Positions 47,601 to 59,239 are shown, counted from the stretch's first letter. The stretch is 64,000 bases of DNA from Microvelia longipes (GCA_018340805.1 JACMZG010001913.1:29422400-29486399), one strand, 5' to 3'. The notes: generated by a model from the sequence alone, not told the origin. Numbers and translations are program-made.

Positions 47601-50600
47601 GAACAAGAACCTATTAGATAAACAACTCAAAGACAAAAATGTAACTTCAACCTGCATGTTAATAATAAAGATGCTCAATGCTTAATATGGAAGACTATAT
47701 TCCATAATCCATAATCAATCTTTGATCTCTCATAGCATGACATTCACATATTTTCACATTTTTAGTCATTTTAGCATGACATTCACAAGGTGGCTGCTTT
47801 TATATTAAATCAATTGTTTTGAAACTTAATATTAAGTTATATATATCCCCCATGAGTATATATGGAGTTGGCCATGAGGTAGGCTTTGTAGATTATTTGC
47901 TGAATTTGTAAGAAAACAAACATTTTATGTAAATAAAGCTTTTCTATTCTATTATTATTTATTTTGCTGTTGCAGATCCTATATAGTGATACGTGTTTCA
48001 CAGCTCAAGCTTTAGTTCGTTTATTAGTGGATCTCACGTGTAAGGTAGATGAGGTGCGAGGTGACCAGATGGGTGCCATGCTCTTTGACGAGGAACCTAA
48101 GTTTTCAGATGTTCTGGCCACATTCACTCTGCTATCATCTAACATATTGGAATGTAGGAAACTCCTTGAGGTTAGTTCAATGATAAAGGGATATTAATGA
48201 ACTTTAAAAAAATTGTGATGAGAAAAAAGGTTTTCAAAAAGAAGACAGCAGTCCAAAAATAGATGAGATATAAGTACCAATTTTTCAACTTGGGGTCCTG
48301 GTCGTCATCAGGATAGTGTTCCATATTTTTTTGTAACTTCAACTTATTACTGTTATTATATTTAGGTACTCTGTAATTTCTCTATATTATGTTACCTTCT
48401 TTTATCTTATTGTATACATTTACAATAACTCTTATCATTTTTTATTGTTATTCTTACATTTGAATATGTAAAATCATTTAATTTGTTTGGTTTTCTTTAG
48501 TTTTGCAGTTTTATGTTTGAATAAATCTTTTTACATACCTAATGGCAAGGTGGCTTAATATAAAGGTGTAGCCTTAATATTTTTTTTTAATTTCAAAAAT
48601 TATTAAGGTCTAGATTTTTTTAAATAATTCTTTTATTTTTCAAAAATTACCATACAATAATTAAAAAAAAAGATACAAGAAACAATGGAAAATCCCACAA
48701 ATCTTATGATTGAGTGTGGAGGAAACAATTAAGATTTAAAAAAATAAATTAATTAAAATAAAGTTTAAATAAAAGTTAAATAAATAAAATTATAGTAGAT
48801 TTAAAATATGCTTAAAATTTTTTATACAGCTATACACACAAATTTGTATACAATAATATATAATATAATTATACATAACATATTATATACAACTATATAC
48901 ATACATCTATATATAATTAAACTTTTATTACAGAATAAATAATTGAAAAAGAAATTTTTATTGCACTAATTACAATAAAATTGCATCAAAGTTCATTTCA
49001 GGAAGGCAAAATGTACGAAAGAGAGGAGAAAATAAATGAAAAGCAGAGTATAAATTTAGAATAACAGTTGATGGAAAAGAAAATAAAATTAAGAGTAAAC
49101 ATAAGATGGAATAAATCATAAATAAATTTGAATACACAAAAATTATGAAATAACTATTAAAAGAAAATTTAAAAATAAATGAAATTAAATAAGAGATTAA
49201 AGATAATAAATAAGGAAGACAGTTTAAACTTTTTATAAGAGATTATAAATAAAAAACTTATAATATAAATCAGATCCATCAACTAAAAGGAATTATTAAA
49301 ACAAAATTTAAACATAAGCTTCCTAAAATAAAATAAAAATTGCATCTAAGGTTTAATAAGAGTTTCCAGTTCTTGAAATAGCTTTCTTACACTCATTTTA
49401 AAGAAAATTAATTAAAAAATAAATTAAAAAATAACAAAAATCAAGTATTCTTCCAAAAAGGAGCAAGTAAACCAGTAAAAGAAAAAACAAAGATTACTCT
49501 TCTCAACACAATCATGGGGGGAGAGGTTAAAGGTGAACTACCCAAATTCGATTAACTAAAATCTAGCAACCCTAATATAAGCAAAACACCAAAGTTGTTT
49601 CATAAAACATTTATTGGTTATATGAACGGCCCTATCATCATTAGTATAGTCAAGCATTGTTGAGTAAATCCAATTTAGGTTAGGCAGTGATGATGATCTA
49701 GCAATCAAAAGCTTTTCATAAAATCAATTTGTTTTGCAGAGATAGATAGATAAATGTTTTGTGTTTTGTTAGTATTTATAAGTTAACACCATTAATCTGG
49801 ATGCTAGTTTTGTTAATTATTTTGAAATATTTATTTTTAGATTCGTCCTGTATATAAAAGACAGCAGGAGAGTTTTGACAGGATACTAAAATGTCTGACT
49901 CACCTGATATACCTGCTGGTAGAGACTTGCCATACAGAGGAAGAGAAGGAACTCACTAAGCAGAGTGTCAAGACATTGGTGAGACAGAACCCCCACTCTG
50001 CTACTACTGGCGATACTTTGCTTCATCTTTGTGTCTCTAAACTTAACACCATCAAGAGTACTTACTTTGATGGAAATCAGGTAGCTTATTTTTCTCCTCC
50101 TACTATTTCTGGTAAAAAATGAAAGTAATGATGAAATTAGTCTCTTTCTCATCCATTAAATCTCTATAATTTACAGTAAGATAAATAATGGGTGAAATTG
50201 CTAGTAATAAAAAAATGTTGAAAGATAGTAACCTACACCCATCAAAAAACTTAGTCGGCTTTGGTCAGCAAACTAAAAATAAAACATAACTGTTATTTTC
50301 TATTAAAAAATTGCTAATACATTAAAATAAATTAAATAAACTTATAAGATATAAAATATTAGAGGGTATCTGGATGCAACGGGAACTTATGAGATGTAGT
50401 GAGGAGAAAAGTTAACTATGAAGAGAACTTAGGAATGGTCGCCTTTTAAAAGAAAAGACCACAAGGTTACCTCAATAATTTATTTTCATTGGGGGCTTAT
50501 CTTTTTGGATTTTTATGTGTAGTATGTCATTTTTGTAATTTGTTTAGAAAAACTTTTTAATTAAATAAAATCACACACACACACACAATACTAGTTATAA

Positions 50601-52563
50601 TTTAACAATATCTCAGCTGCATCTATAGTTTACACATTTTTTGAGTTATTTTGGTTTAGTATTTTTGAACAATATACCAGAAAAGCCTATGTTATTTAAA
50701 GATATTACCGTTAAGAAAACATGTTTAACCTTATATTTATTACTTTTTAAACCATTGGATCGTGATGCTTTCCATACTTTGGTGTTGTTTACTTGTTGTT
50801 GTTATTGTTTTAGTTTATATTCCCGAGTATGAAGGTTATAAAGCTGTTACTGGAGTGTGGAGCTCCGGTGAATGCAAGGAATGAGTCCATGTCTACCCCT
50901 CTGCACATTGCTGCCAACCCGTACAACTTCTATAATCCTGTGAGTTTTATACTATAATTTTAAAGTTACAATGGACATTGTTTTCTTATAATGTCTATTA
51001 GTTTTTGAGCCACAAATTAGAAGAGATCTCTGGGCATTAATTGGTTCCTGCCAATAACGTATAGCAGAAAAGCAGTACTATTAAATATGTCAAAATGTAT
51101 TACCCTTGTTGAGGGGACGTCATAGAGATATAAACGTAACAAGGCGTTACCTTTTATTGATAAAGTTAACTCAAATATATATTATTTAAATTCATCAAAC
51201 TCCTCGAGGTCATTGTCACTGTAAAAAAAATATATTTCTTTTAAACATATTTATTTTTATGTAAGAATGGCCAATCAGTGTTGCCAAGTTTAGAACTGGG
51301 AAAACTTTTTGTCTGTAAAAAGGGGTTGGCAATCCTACCATTTTTTAAACCAAATTAGGAGCCAAAACCAAAAACCATTAGATATACAATTGTGCTATAA
51401 TTGAAATTTGTTCTTGCATGGTACTTAAATTAAAATTTGTTTCTCACTTTTCCTTATTTATACAGTAGGTATATAGAAAAAGTGGCGTGTTTATTCTAAA
51501 AATTCAAAACCAGGATTTTCACTTAAAAACTAATAATATATTAATAATATATAATAAAATGTTTCAGATGTTTTTAAGACTTCTTGAGTTGTTTTTATAT
51601 AGTTTTCTGTCTGTATGTGTGTGTCTGTTATCATAATAGTTTCAAGTGTATTTATGCTAGGAGTTGAAACTTGATACAAAAATTAATATTTAGACCTAGT
51701 TGTGCTCTCTGGAAAATACTTTTTTTATGCTATTAATCGGCTAATATTTCAACAATTCATTAAACTCAAAAAAATGTTCATTTTAAAATCTGACACCCAT
51801 GTAATACTCTAGAAAACCGACAAATGTGCCTAGTTTAATTCAATTATTAGCATTAGTTCAATTTTTATAAAATGAAATTTATAGCTTTTTTAAGGAATTG
51901 GTAAAAATCTAAAACTGATCCAAATAAGTTGACATTAAGTACAAGTGTAAAACATGTGGTAAAGTCCTTTTATGCAATAAGTATGTATACTAACTTTCAT
52001 TTTAATATGGCTAGTATATCTACAGTTTTTGTTGGATCACTAATGGTAAGCCATATTGAGTGAAGTTAGTATCTGGATGGGTGACCTCTCGGAATTAGTC
52101 TGAAGTGGTGAGGATGAGGGTAGCGAATCTGATAAGGCAAGAAAAAGTTCTGATTCACTTTGTTCAGGTGCCTAATTTTTTTTATTTGTACCTTCTCTTT
52201 ATTTGTTTTCTACTATGTTTATTATTCTATTTGTTTATTTAAATGTTTGTATTTTAATTTTAAAGCCTTTATTTTTATTATGTTATTTTTGAATTTTCAT
52301 TTTTAAATAAAAAAATTCCCTTCTTGCAGTTGGTTCAAACTCTACTGGACTGGGGTGCTCATGTAGATCAACCAAACAAAGCACGTGACTGTCCGTGGAT
52401 GCTGATATCTTGCAACCCTACCTCCACCATCAACCTAGTTAACTACATCAGCTTGAAATGCCTTGCAGCCACAACTGTCGTGCGATACGACATACCCTAC
52501 CTGGGACAAATACCAAAAACACTCGAAACTTTCGTCTCTTATCATAGGCCTTGTCGTGATTAA
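40927..52563 (+). CDS. FEM1: FEM1-family ankyrin-repeat protein (FEM1B-like), CUL2 ligase substrate receptor
   Basis: Exons: 40927-41615, 42194-42347, 43234-43445, 45109-45208, 47976-48170, 49841-50080, 50814-50939, 52330-52563. Joined they give a complete 649-residue frame, the family's usual size (about 620-670). The ATG is preceded immediately by an in-frame TAA. N-terminal ankyrin repeats lie at about residues 60-90, 103-131, 136-163, 169-195 and 200-227. A TPR-like middle follows (DAMRIQSLLIVERVLGPGH and YRGAAYADDMRYQKCIDLW, the family signature). C-terminal ankyrins are at about 507-590. The end has SLKCLAATTV (613-622, BC-box-like, for Elongin C) and IPKTLETFV (633-641, fitting the Cul2-box pattern). 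FEM1 proteins bring substrates with C-terminal degrons to CUL2-Elongin B/C ubiquitin ligases. The details match FEM1B better than FEM1A/C, but the N-terminus is longer and the repeats are diverged, so target choice is unknown. Two LINE fossils and one 5S-type repeat sit in its introns. Confidence 0.9.
42194..42347 (+). CDS. FEM1: FEM1 exon 2
   Basis: Acceptor TTGTCTAG. The donor is the weaker GTCAGT, chosen because it is the only one that keeps the frame into exon 3. It encodes a degenerate ankyrin unit and ELIGSTFLDEHSDTT, matching the ELLGA-x-F segment of the family. Confidence 0.85.
42588..42835 (-). mobile_element. 5S rRNA-derived dispersed repeat, copy 2
   Basis: On the minus strand TCAAGCAGCATCGAGCAAGA, then GCACGGTGACCG, resembles the 5S internal region. 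The body follows (ACTATCTGAGGACGAATGAA, then GAGGAAAAGTTCTGAGTTAC). Upstream of the 5S part the shared leader (TACGACTAGTAAATATAAAG) is present. It lies in FEM1 intron 2. Confidence 0.6.
43234..43445 (+). CDS. FEM1: FEM1 exon 3
   Basis: Acceptor GTTTTTAG, donor GTACGG, phase 0 to 2. It encodes LSHWHKAIKIREELN and DLDAMRIQSLLIVERVLGPG, the start of the TPR-like part. Confidence 0.92.
44233..44510 (+). mobile_element. LINE reverse-transcriptase C-terminal fossil
   Basis: Broken frames read SICDLGVKFKYDLYFHDHI and, after a stop and shift, NKQLGFIKRSTKEFKNFGT. The DLGV-x-FD-x-L-x-F-x-xHI and LGFI-R pattern is typical of non-LTR RT ends. It is dead, in FEM1 intron 3, sense strand. Confidence 0.75.
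45109..45208 (+). CDS. FEM1: FEM1 exon 4
   Basis: Acceptor ATGTTTAG, donor GTAAGT, phase 2 to 0. It encodes MYRGAAYADDMRYQKCIDLW and RTALDTRVHKDS. Confidence 0.93.
45209..46799. other. FEM1 intron 4, first part
   Basis: AT-rich with A- and T-runs and no exon-like segment. It may include the decayed 5' part of the LINE fossil that follows. Confidence 0.4.
46800..47395 (+). mobile_element. LINE 3'-end fossil with CxxC...H...C motif
   Basis: Frames with one shift read NNLSWWVKLGSKYILTINYE, then RRIASWVFKARGELLPLNLR, then CSICNMKTREDNFHFLAVC, and end WAPLINYLKKTINCRKYL. The C-x2-C-x9-H-x4-C unit followed by a leucine/lysine-rich tail is the usual end of insect LINE ORF2. The poly-purine tail region lies further downstream. 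It lies in FEM1 intron 4. Confidence 0.78.
47976..48170 (+). CDS. FEM1: FEM1 exon 5
   Basis: Acceptor TGTTGCAG, donor GTTAGT, phase 0 to 0. It encodes 65 residues including CFTAQALVRLLVDLTCKVDE, matching the RFAQVF region of FEM1B by position. Confidence 0.9.
48235..48320 (+). repeat. dispersed repeat (GAAGACAGCAGTCCAAAA family)
   Basis: GAAGACAGCAGTCCAAAAAT, then GGGGTCCTGGTCGTCATCAG. It matches 56690-56780 and the minus strand of 18590-18690. Confidence 0.55.
48321..49840. other. FEM1 intron 5, very A-rich on the sense strand
   Basis: About 48.6-49.5 kb is dominated by A-rich words on the plus strand (AAATAAATTAAAT and the like). No exon, RNA gene or element ends are recognised. Confidence 0.4.
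49841..50080 (+). CDS. FEM1: FEM1 exon 6
   Basis: Acceptor TTATTTTTAG, donor GTAGCT, phase 0 to 0. It encodes ILKCLTHLIYLLVETCHTEE and the ankyrin start GDTLLHLCVSKLNT (compare FTLLHLAVNSNT in FEM1B). Confidence 0.93.
50814..50939 (+). CDS. FEM1: FEM1 exon 7
   Basis: Acceptor TTGTTTTAG, donor GTGAGT, 42 codons in phase 0. It encodes VIKLLLECGAPVNARNESMS and TPLHIAANPYN, an ankyrin repeat. Confidence 0.94.
51420..52150. mobile_element. composite dispersed repeat with a 5S-like block, copy 3
   Basis: In order: the complement of the GACAGACA-type module (TTTCTGTCTGTATGTGTG), the block shared with 31741-32300, the leader GGCTAGTATATCTACAG plus TTTTTGTTGGATCACT, then a 5S-like part with GTTAGTATCTGGATGGGTGA (very close to the internal promoter region of 5S genes). 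A body with GGTGAGGATGAGGGTAGCGA follows. It lies in FEM1 intron 7. Confidence 0.65.
52330..52563 (+). CDS. FEM1: FEM1 exon 8 with stop
   Basis: Acceptor CTTCTTGCAG, phase 0. It encodes the last ankyrin unit, SLKCLAATTV and IPKTLETFV, then VSYHRPCRD and the stop. Most family members end at or near the FVxxH, so HRPCRD is a small extension. Confidence 0.95.
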   Translation: MVQTLLDWGAHVDQPNKARDCPWMLISCNPTSTINLVNYISLKCLAATTVVRYDIPYLGQIPKTLETFVSYHRPCRD

Positions 52564-52567
52564 TAAA
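52562..52567 (+). terminator. candidate FEM1 polyadenylation signal, overlapping the stop
   Basis: AATAAA made by the stop TAA and the next bases. A second AATAAA at 52995-53000, about 430 bases downstream, is the more ordinary candidate. Confidence 0.35.
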
Positions 52568-54224
52568 TTGTAAATTATATAACTTATTTATATTTTAATT
52601 TAATTTCAGTCTGAACATAACTAATAATAATTGTACCATTTATAAAATTGTAACATTTATAAGAAGTCAAACTATGAGAAAAGTTTGTCCTCAAAGAAAA
52701 TCAGGATGTAGCTACAGCAAACTTAATCAGTATCCACCACTTTGCAGATACAGCAGAAGAACCTGCTGGAGTCTATGTTCTATTCACACTGTTGCGTTTG
52801 TAATTTTATGATGAAAATTCTCTGAAACCTGTCTTTATTTTATGCTGTTACAGTTAAACTTTAGTTTTGGTTGAATTTTGTTATGACTTAATGTTTTTTT
52901 TAAAGAGTGACTTTTATTTTTTATCAGCATTGCTAATTGGTTCACATCAGGTGCTCTAGAGCTTTGTGAGTTTTGATTTATTGATTGTTAAGTAAATAAA
53001 AGGATAAGCATTGTTAATAATACTCAGATAATATAACAATCTCTCAGTGTTATATCTTTGTTTCCTCACCACTCAATTTATTGATCCTAATGTGCACATT
53101 TGTCAGTATAGTTGAAAGTAATGTACTTTTTGCTTTTAAGTTTTATTTTAACAACTTTGTGATCCATTTTATTCAATGTGCATAGATTGAGTTCAGAAGC
53201 ATAAGCTAGTCATTTTGTCCCTGATGAAGGTCTCCTTTTAAATCAAAAGGGCCCTGCTTTAGTTATTACTAACAATAACTAACTGTGGAATGACTTTTCA
53301 ATTCAATTCGATTAAAAAAATACTTTTTATTGGCAAATAAAATTACAATTTTAAAATTAGAAAGTGTTTGCAATAAGTACCAAACAATAAAGTAAAAGAC
53401 AATCCCACAAGGTCTATATAGACCTGACTATGGGGTATGATGGAAAAAAATAAAGGTTATGGGCTAGCTTATAGCGGATAAAATAACTTTAAAAAAATCA
53501 ATAAAAATAGAGGATAAAGAATATGCTGTTTAGTATTATGCTGCTTGATGGAGTTATTAACAAAATAAAAACTCAACAGTCTCTCCGTTAGAAAGTATAT
53601 TATTAATGAGAAAAAGCTGGTGTTCTGCTGTATCTGGCCATCATCAGTCTATAAAAGCAAAATGAAACAAAAATATTCAAAGAAATTCATAAACAAAATA
53701 ATAATTTTTCATTCTTTTGTTGGATTCATTTTTACTAATTAATGAATTTTTATCAGATTTTTTTTCTATTTATTTTTTTAATTTTTTTACTCTTAGTTAT
53801 GAGGTTATGAAGCACCTAGTGAAAGTAAAATATCATCTGGTCAAGAAAAAGATCATTTAAAAACTACTATTTTTTTATTATTCTTTTTGGTAATGTTTAG
53901 AATAAATTTATTTGTTTTTTTTTAACTTTTATCCTTGGCAAAATATTTTTTACTATTTAGATTGCTTTTGAGGAAAAGAAAAAAGACCTCAATCTTAAAA
54001 TCACAGAATAACATTTTTTTTATTCATTTTTTATCAAAAAATTTTCTTACTGTGACAGTTGTATTTAACAGCATCACTCAAACTTATAAAAAAATAAACA
54101 AAAGCATATATGGCTTTTAGGAAAATAAAATTAAAATTTTCTAAAACATATTGCAAAATTAAAAACTGCAAAAAGAAAAAAGTATCTGTATGAATAAATG
54201 TAAAAAAACTTAATAAGTAACTTT
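52564..54224. other. FEM1 3' region and repeats
   Basis: No further gene is seen. A segment at 53525-53665 (CAACAGTCTCTCCGTTAGAA, then GGCCATCATCAGTCTATAAA) is a second copy of the left arm of the foldback at 54958-55490. Confidence 0.5.
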
Positions 54225-54680
54225 ATTAAAAATCGGGTAGAGGGTACCTCAGAACTTTTCTTCATCACATAAGATTTGCTGCGCTATGCTTCAGACTCTC
54301 TTCACTCGTCCTCAGAATATACAAGTTGTTAAATTTATATTGCAACATTTTTCTGCATTTTATGATTTCTCAAAATTTTTGTGAAGTCATTGTTGCAGGT
54401 TATTAACATCATACATTTTTTTCCTGATAGCTCAACTACACCTGCAGAGTATTTTTTTTTTAATTTCAACTCTCTAGCATTAATACACTAGGAGTTATTA
54501 TAATAACCGACACACACATACAGACAGACAGAGTGAAAACCACTTAGGAGGCCTTTAAAACACCTGAAACGGATAATTACGGTGACATCCTGGTTTGAAT
54601 TTTTCTTTTGCTAACACAATACCTTTCTTGTATACCTACGTTATAAATGAGGAAAATTAAAAAGTACAATATAAAATAGT
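54225..54680. mobile_element. composite dispersed repeat, copy without 5S block
   Basis: Modules in order: AATCGGGTAGAGGGTACCTC to CACTCGTCCTCAGAATA, then a different middle, then CAACTCTCTAGCATTAATAC with ACACACACATACAGACAGAC, then CACCTGAAACGGATAATTAC to TTATAAATGAGGAAAA. Parallel copies lie at 56815-57140, 61280-61560 and in part at 62180-62420. Confidence 0.65.
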
Positions 54681-54957
54681 ACCTAAAAAGTAGTAAAAGT
54701 ATGTGAAAAATGGTTCACTTCTAATATTCTGGACTATTTCATCGCAACCCACCCCCCCTTTACTTAAATATCTGTTTCCCTATTTTTATAATATTTGTCA
54801 CTTATTTTTAATTTATTGATTTTTTTCTTACTTGATTATTTTATCAATTAATTTACTTAAATATTTATTTCATGTAGCTACATTTATTTATTATTGTATT
54901 TTCTTCCTCGTTCCTTGTTTGCAGTTTTTAAGGTTCGCAATCGCTTGTTTTAGCTAA

Positions 54958-55490
54958 TCTAATTTGCTGCTTAGTGGAGTTTTTAACCAAATAAAAACTC
55001 AACAGTCTCTCAGTTTAAAAGTGTATTGTTAATAAGAGAGAGTTGGTTTTCTGCCTTATCTGGCCATCATCAGTCTATAAAAGCAAAATGAACCAAAAAT
55101 ATTGAAAAAAATACATAACACAACATTACAAAATAGAAAAAAAGCGGAAAGTAAAAACAAGAAACTATGAAATTAAACTAAAGAAAATATAGCTATGAGA
55201 TGAAAGAAATGTATGAATTTCCTTCCATTCTTGTGAGTTGATTTAGCACCTGGCAGCACTCATAAGATTTACAGGTTTATTTATGATACAGTTTGAGCAT
55301 TATTTTGTTTTATCTTGTTTTTTATATTTTGTAATGTTTAGTTATGTATTCCTTTTAAGGTTTTTTTTTATTTATTATGCTTTTATAGACTGATAATGAG
55401 GGATACATCAGAAAGTCTGCTCTCTATTACAAGCAATATATGTAATTTTAAAGAGACTGTTGAGTTTTTATTTTGTTTTAAGTACTGTTA
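54958..55490. mobile_element. foldback/MITE-like element with about 110-bp inverted ends
   Basis: The left end (AATAAAAACTCAACAGTCTC to CATCAGTCTATAAAAGCA) is repeated inverted at 55375-55490 (TGCTTTTATAGACTGATAAT to GAGACTGTTGAGTTTTTATT). The interior is AT-rich and non-coding. A solo left arm lies at 53525-53665. Confidence 0.7.
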
Positions 55491-55990
55491 TGGCATTAAT
55501 AGGATTAAATTAAATTGTTTTTAATTAATAAATTATGCTAAACAAAGTAGCACGGTAGTTGTTGGTTATTGCACCGTGATTTTCTTAGCCTTGTCAAGTC
55601 TTATTATAAAGTTGTATTTAATTTTCTTTAAAAACATATTTGTAAAAAATTGGTATTTGTAAATATTTATCTAGAAGTACTTAATGTTTTAACTATGAGT
55701 CATGTATGTATTTTAGCATTTTCATTGATTCCTTTTGAAAATATTAAAGAAGCTCAATCAAGGAACTGTAGGTTTTACTCATATGTGATAAATTTTGTTT
55801 GTCAGTTTGATCATTTTTGAGCTTGGTAACCAAGGTTAGATTGCCTGGATAAAACTTAATCTATTGCTTTGCTCTCAAAAATATATCAACAGTTTTAAGT
55901 TATAAAACTTGTGAATAAAACTAACTTTGCATTTCGCATAGTCTCACAGTATCATTTGTTCCTACAGTAATAATTTGTCATCACCAGCAT

Positions 55991-56003
55991 ACATACATAC
56001 ATA

Positions 56004-56067
<64 letters not shown>

Positions 56068-56068
56068 C
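55991..56068. repeat. (CATA)n then (TA)n microsatellite
   Basis: CATACATACATACATA runs into nearly 60 bases of TA. Confidence 0.95.
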
Positions 56069-56689
56069 TATGATTTACCAAATAATGGGAAGCCTTAGGT
56101 GTTTGTCTCTAAAGTAAATAAAAAAATATTAATTACTACATATCTAAATTAATTAATTTAAAGAATAATGTTAATTAAAAATGAAATATAGTAAAGGAAT
56201 GGGAGCTTCCTCATTATATTTCTAAAACCTATCATATCTTTGGTTAAAATTAGCCTTAAAGTCTGCAAACATAATATGTCTCTTTGTTCTGCCACCTCAG
56301 TTCTTTGATAGGGCCAAATAAGCCTTTTTATAAAAATGCCTTTTTTGATTAGTACAAGTTGTAGAAGTAATGTAACCTAATTAGCCTAATATTACATAGA
56401 AGTACAAATATCCATTCTTATCTGTTTCTTTGTAAATCTATTTATATTTAGATGTCTTTTTGGAGTTCCAACCATTTGGTTATTTCCTTGCAATAAATAA
56501 AATCTATACTTGGTAATATATACAGAATGGGGCATATCAGATATTACATAATTAAATGTTTAGAAACATGGATATAGACTTTTAAAAATAGTTTCTACTC
56601 TCCAGTAAGATGATTCATGTTGATTTAAAGTTGCAATAATCTACTGTAATAATTACCTAAATGACGAAAATAAGATTAATAAAAAAGAA

Positions 56690-56780
56690 GACAGCAAAGT
56701 CTAATATACTTGAGATTTTACTTCCAAGCATTTGATCAGGAATCCTGGTCATCAGGGTAAAGAGATTTATTAAAACATAA
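56690..56780 (+). repeat. dispersed repeat (GAAGACAGC family)
   Basis: GAAGACAGCAAAGTC, then GAATCCTGGTCATCAGGGTA, matching 48235-48320. Confidence 0.55.
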
Positions 56781-56814
56781 ACAAACAAAACAAAATTTAA
56801 TTTAAAACAAAAAT

Positions 56815-57140
56815 TGGATACGGGGTACGTTGGAATCTCATTTCACCAAATTTTCACATTGCCAAAATAATTCTGCAACAAGTCTTAAAACTCGTTTCGC
56901 TCATCCTCAGATAAGTAAATATATTAGTAATTGTCCCGCAATCACCCATCCTGCTTAACTTTTATGAAAAAAAAAAATATTATTTTTGTTCCAATTTTCA
57001 ACTCTCTTGCATAAATAAACTGAAAGATACGATGATTACAGACAGACAACATTTTGAATCCATTAAGAGCTCTTAAAAACACCTGTTACAGATAATCCAG
57101 GTGTAACCCTGGTTGGTGTTTTTGCAAACACAATACGGTA
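56815..57140. mobile_element. composite dispersed repeat
   Basis: GGATACGGGGTACGTTGGAA to TCGCTCATCCTCAGATAAGT, then CAACTCTCTTGCATAAATAA with ACAGACAGACAA, then CACCTGTTACAGATAATCCA. Same module order as 54225-54680. Confidence 0.6.
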
Positions 57141-59239
57141 TGATCGGCGACTAGGATATCTCAGATGTCAATTTACTGGAAGGTAGAGGTCATTTATGAG
57201 GTCTAGTACCATTTTTCACCATTAGAAGATAACTTAGGCACATCTGTAATATCCTACTCTAATATACTAAGTATTAACTTATTAGAAATAAATATAATTG
57301 TGGTTAAATGTTAAATAAAAAATAACTAAATTATAATATTTATTAAAAATATTTTGGAAAATATAAGAGTTTAACCGTTATGGCCTTTGCATTTTTAACA
57401 ACTCTTATTAATATAATGGTTTTAACAATCCCTTCTTGTAACACAAAAATGTAATAATAATTTTATGAATTAATTTTAAAAATCCAAGCTTTTTAGTGTA
57501 ATACATGTCCATCCTTATAAATGTTATTCGATTTTGTGAAAAGTCGGACATTTTTTAAATCTGCAGCCATTTTATTTATTTTTTTAATTAATATATTTTA
57601 AAATTATGTATGATGCTATTTTGAAGTGTTTTAAGTCCATAATAACCTTAACCATATCTGTGATTGATACTGCTCTCCAGATATGGGAGATTAAAAAACA
57701 GGGAGTTTGAAATATTAAATAATGTAAAGAAGCTTAGCTAATTCTAGGTGTTTGCTATGATAGGTTACTTGCTAACTAAGTCAAGTTTTCTAGTAAATTA
57801 TTTAATAAATCTTTTCTAAAAGTTAGATGCTAGATTACATTGTGCTAAAAAGAAAATCTAACTGCTAAGTTAATGTTGGAAAACAACCATGTTGAAATTT
57901 TATGGATACAGTTGTTCACATTTATCTCAATATTTTAACTTATTACCTTAAAATAAATAAAAAAATAATAAAAATCAAGAAACTAATTAATGATGTTAAT
58001 ATAAATCTGATAAATACTCCCCTGTTAAGAGTTATAAAAACTTATTATGGGGTTGTCTCCCTGAGCTCCAAACCATCTTGCTAGATTAAGCTTCATATGA
58101 GGGCATCAATGTCACAACCTGTTAGCTAGTGCTAAGAATCAGCTAACTTTTTGACCAAAGAATGTCTCACCTCATAGATATTTCTTTGTTCCACTGTCTT
58201 ATTGACAAAAGAAATATCAATTGATTGAGATATTTATTTGTCAACATACTTATATTTCTATTATTTTTCAACTATAACCCTCACCTAAATTTTTACTTAA
58301 GTGAGGATGTTCGTTATTACATAGGTGTCTGATAGTAGATGAATCAACAGTTTGTTGTTTTTCTGTGGTGAGTCTTAAAATGCGATTTCGTTACATGAAG
58401 GAATACATGTTTGGTATTATATTTTGGTTAAATAATGGTCACCTGGGTTTTAACTTTAGTCAGATAGTTTCTGTTGCACTTGTGTCAGCTCAGCTGGGTG
58501 TGATAATTTGTTCAAAAACTGTATGAGAAATAGTTACTAAAGCCCCACAAATGAGGTACTTAATTGGGTTTAAAAAATTGGTTTCCCTTTACAATCTCCT
58601 GATCAGATGTCTGTTTGTGCAGACATCTGAAGTTTTGATGAAGCAAACAGATGAACTTTAAAAGTTTTAAATATTTAAATAATGCTTTATCATATACCAT
58701 TCATGAAATAAATTTTTGTGCAATATTTGCTTTTAAACACATTTTATAAACTTACACAGTTTTAAATGTTGATCTTTAATTTTTAAAATATTTTAATCTT
58801 TGAGTAATAAAATAGTTTTATATGGTTTTAAAAAAGTTTTATCTTATGATGTTTAAAATATTAAATAAATGATGATAATATGTTATCGATGATTTTATCC
58901 TTATCTTAAGTTCATAGATTAAATAAAAATACAAATACGAGTATACAAATGTTTGCCCTAATTATCCTTATGTAATTAGAGAAAAAGTTCTGAATATACA
59001 AATTTATAAATACTACTATAATATCCTTCTTGTGCATAAATATTGGAAAATAAATGAAACTGTGTTTTGTAAATACACAGTTTTTTTTTATCATTTAATG
59101 AATGTTAAATAATTAAAAACAACATTGTAAAATTATTTTCGAATGAGTTCTTATTTTATGAATTAAAATATTTATAAATAAACATTAACAAATACATTGC
59201 ATGTTTTATTTTTTCCTTTCAGCAAATCCCCAAAAGAAA
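57141..59239. other. AT-rich intergenic DNA, no gene seen
   Basis: A short inverted repeat at about 58606-58634 (CAGATGTCTG...CAGACATCTG) is the only structure noted. Open frames of about 60 codons here have no recognisable product. Confidence 0.4.

Noticed and set aside
52030..52110. 5S rRNA gene
   Set aside because: Only the internal part is similar and it is embedded in a dispersed repeat; no full-length 5S sequence.
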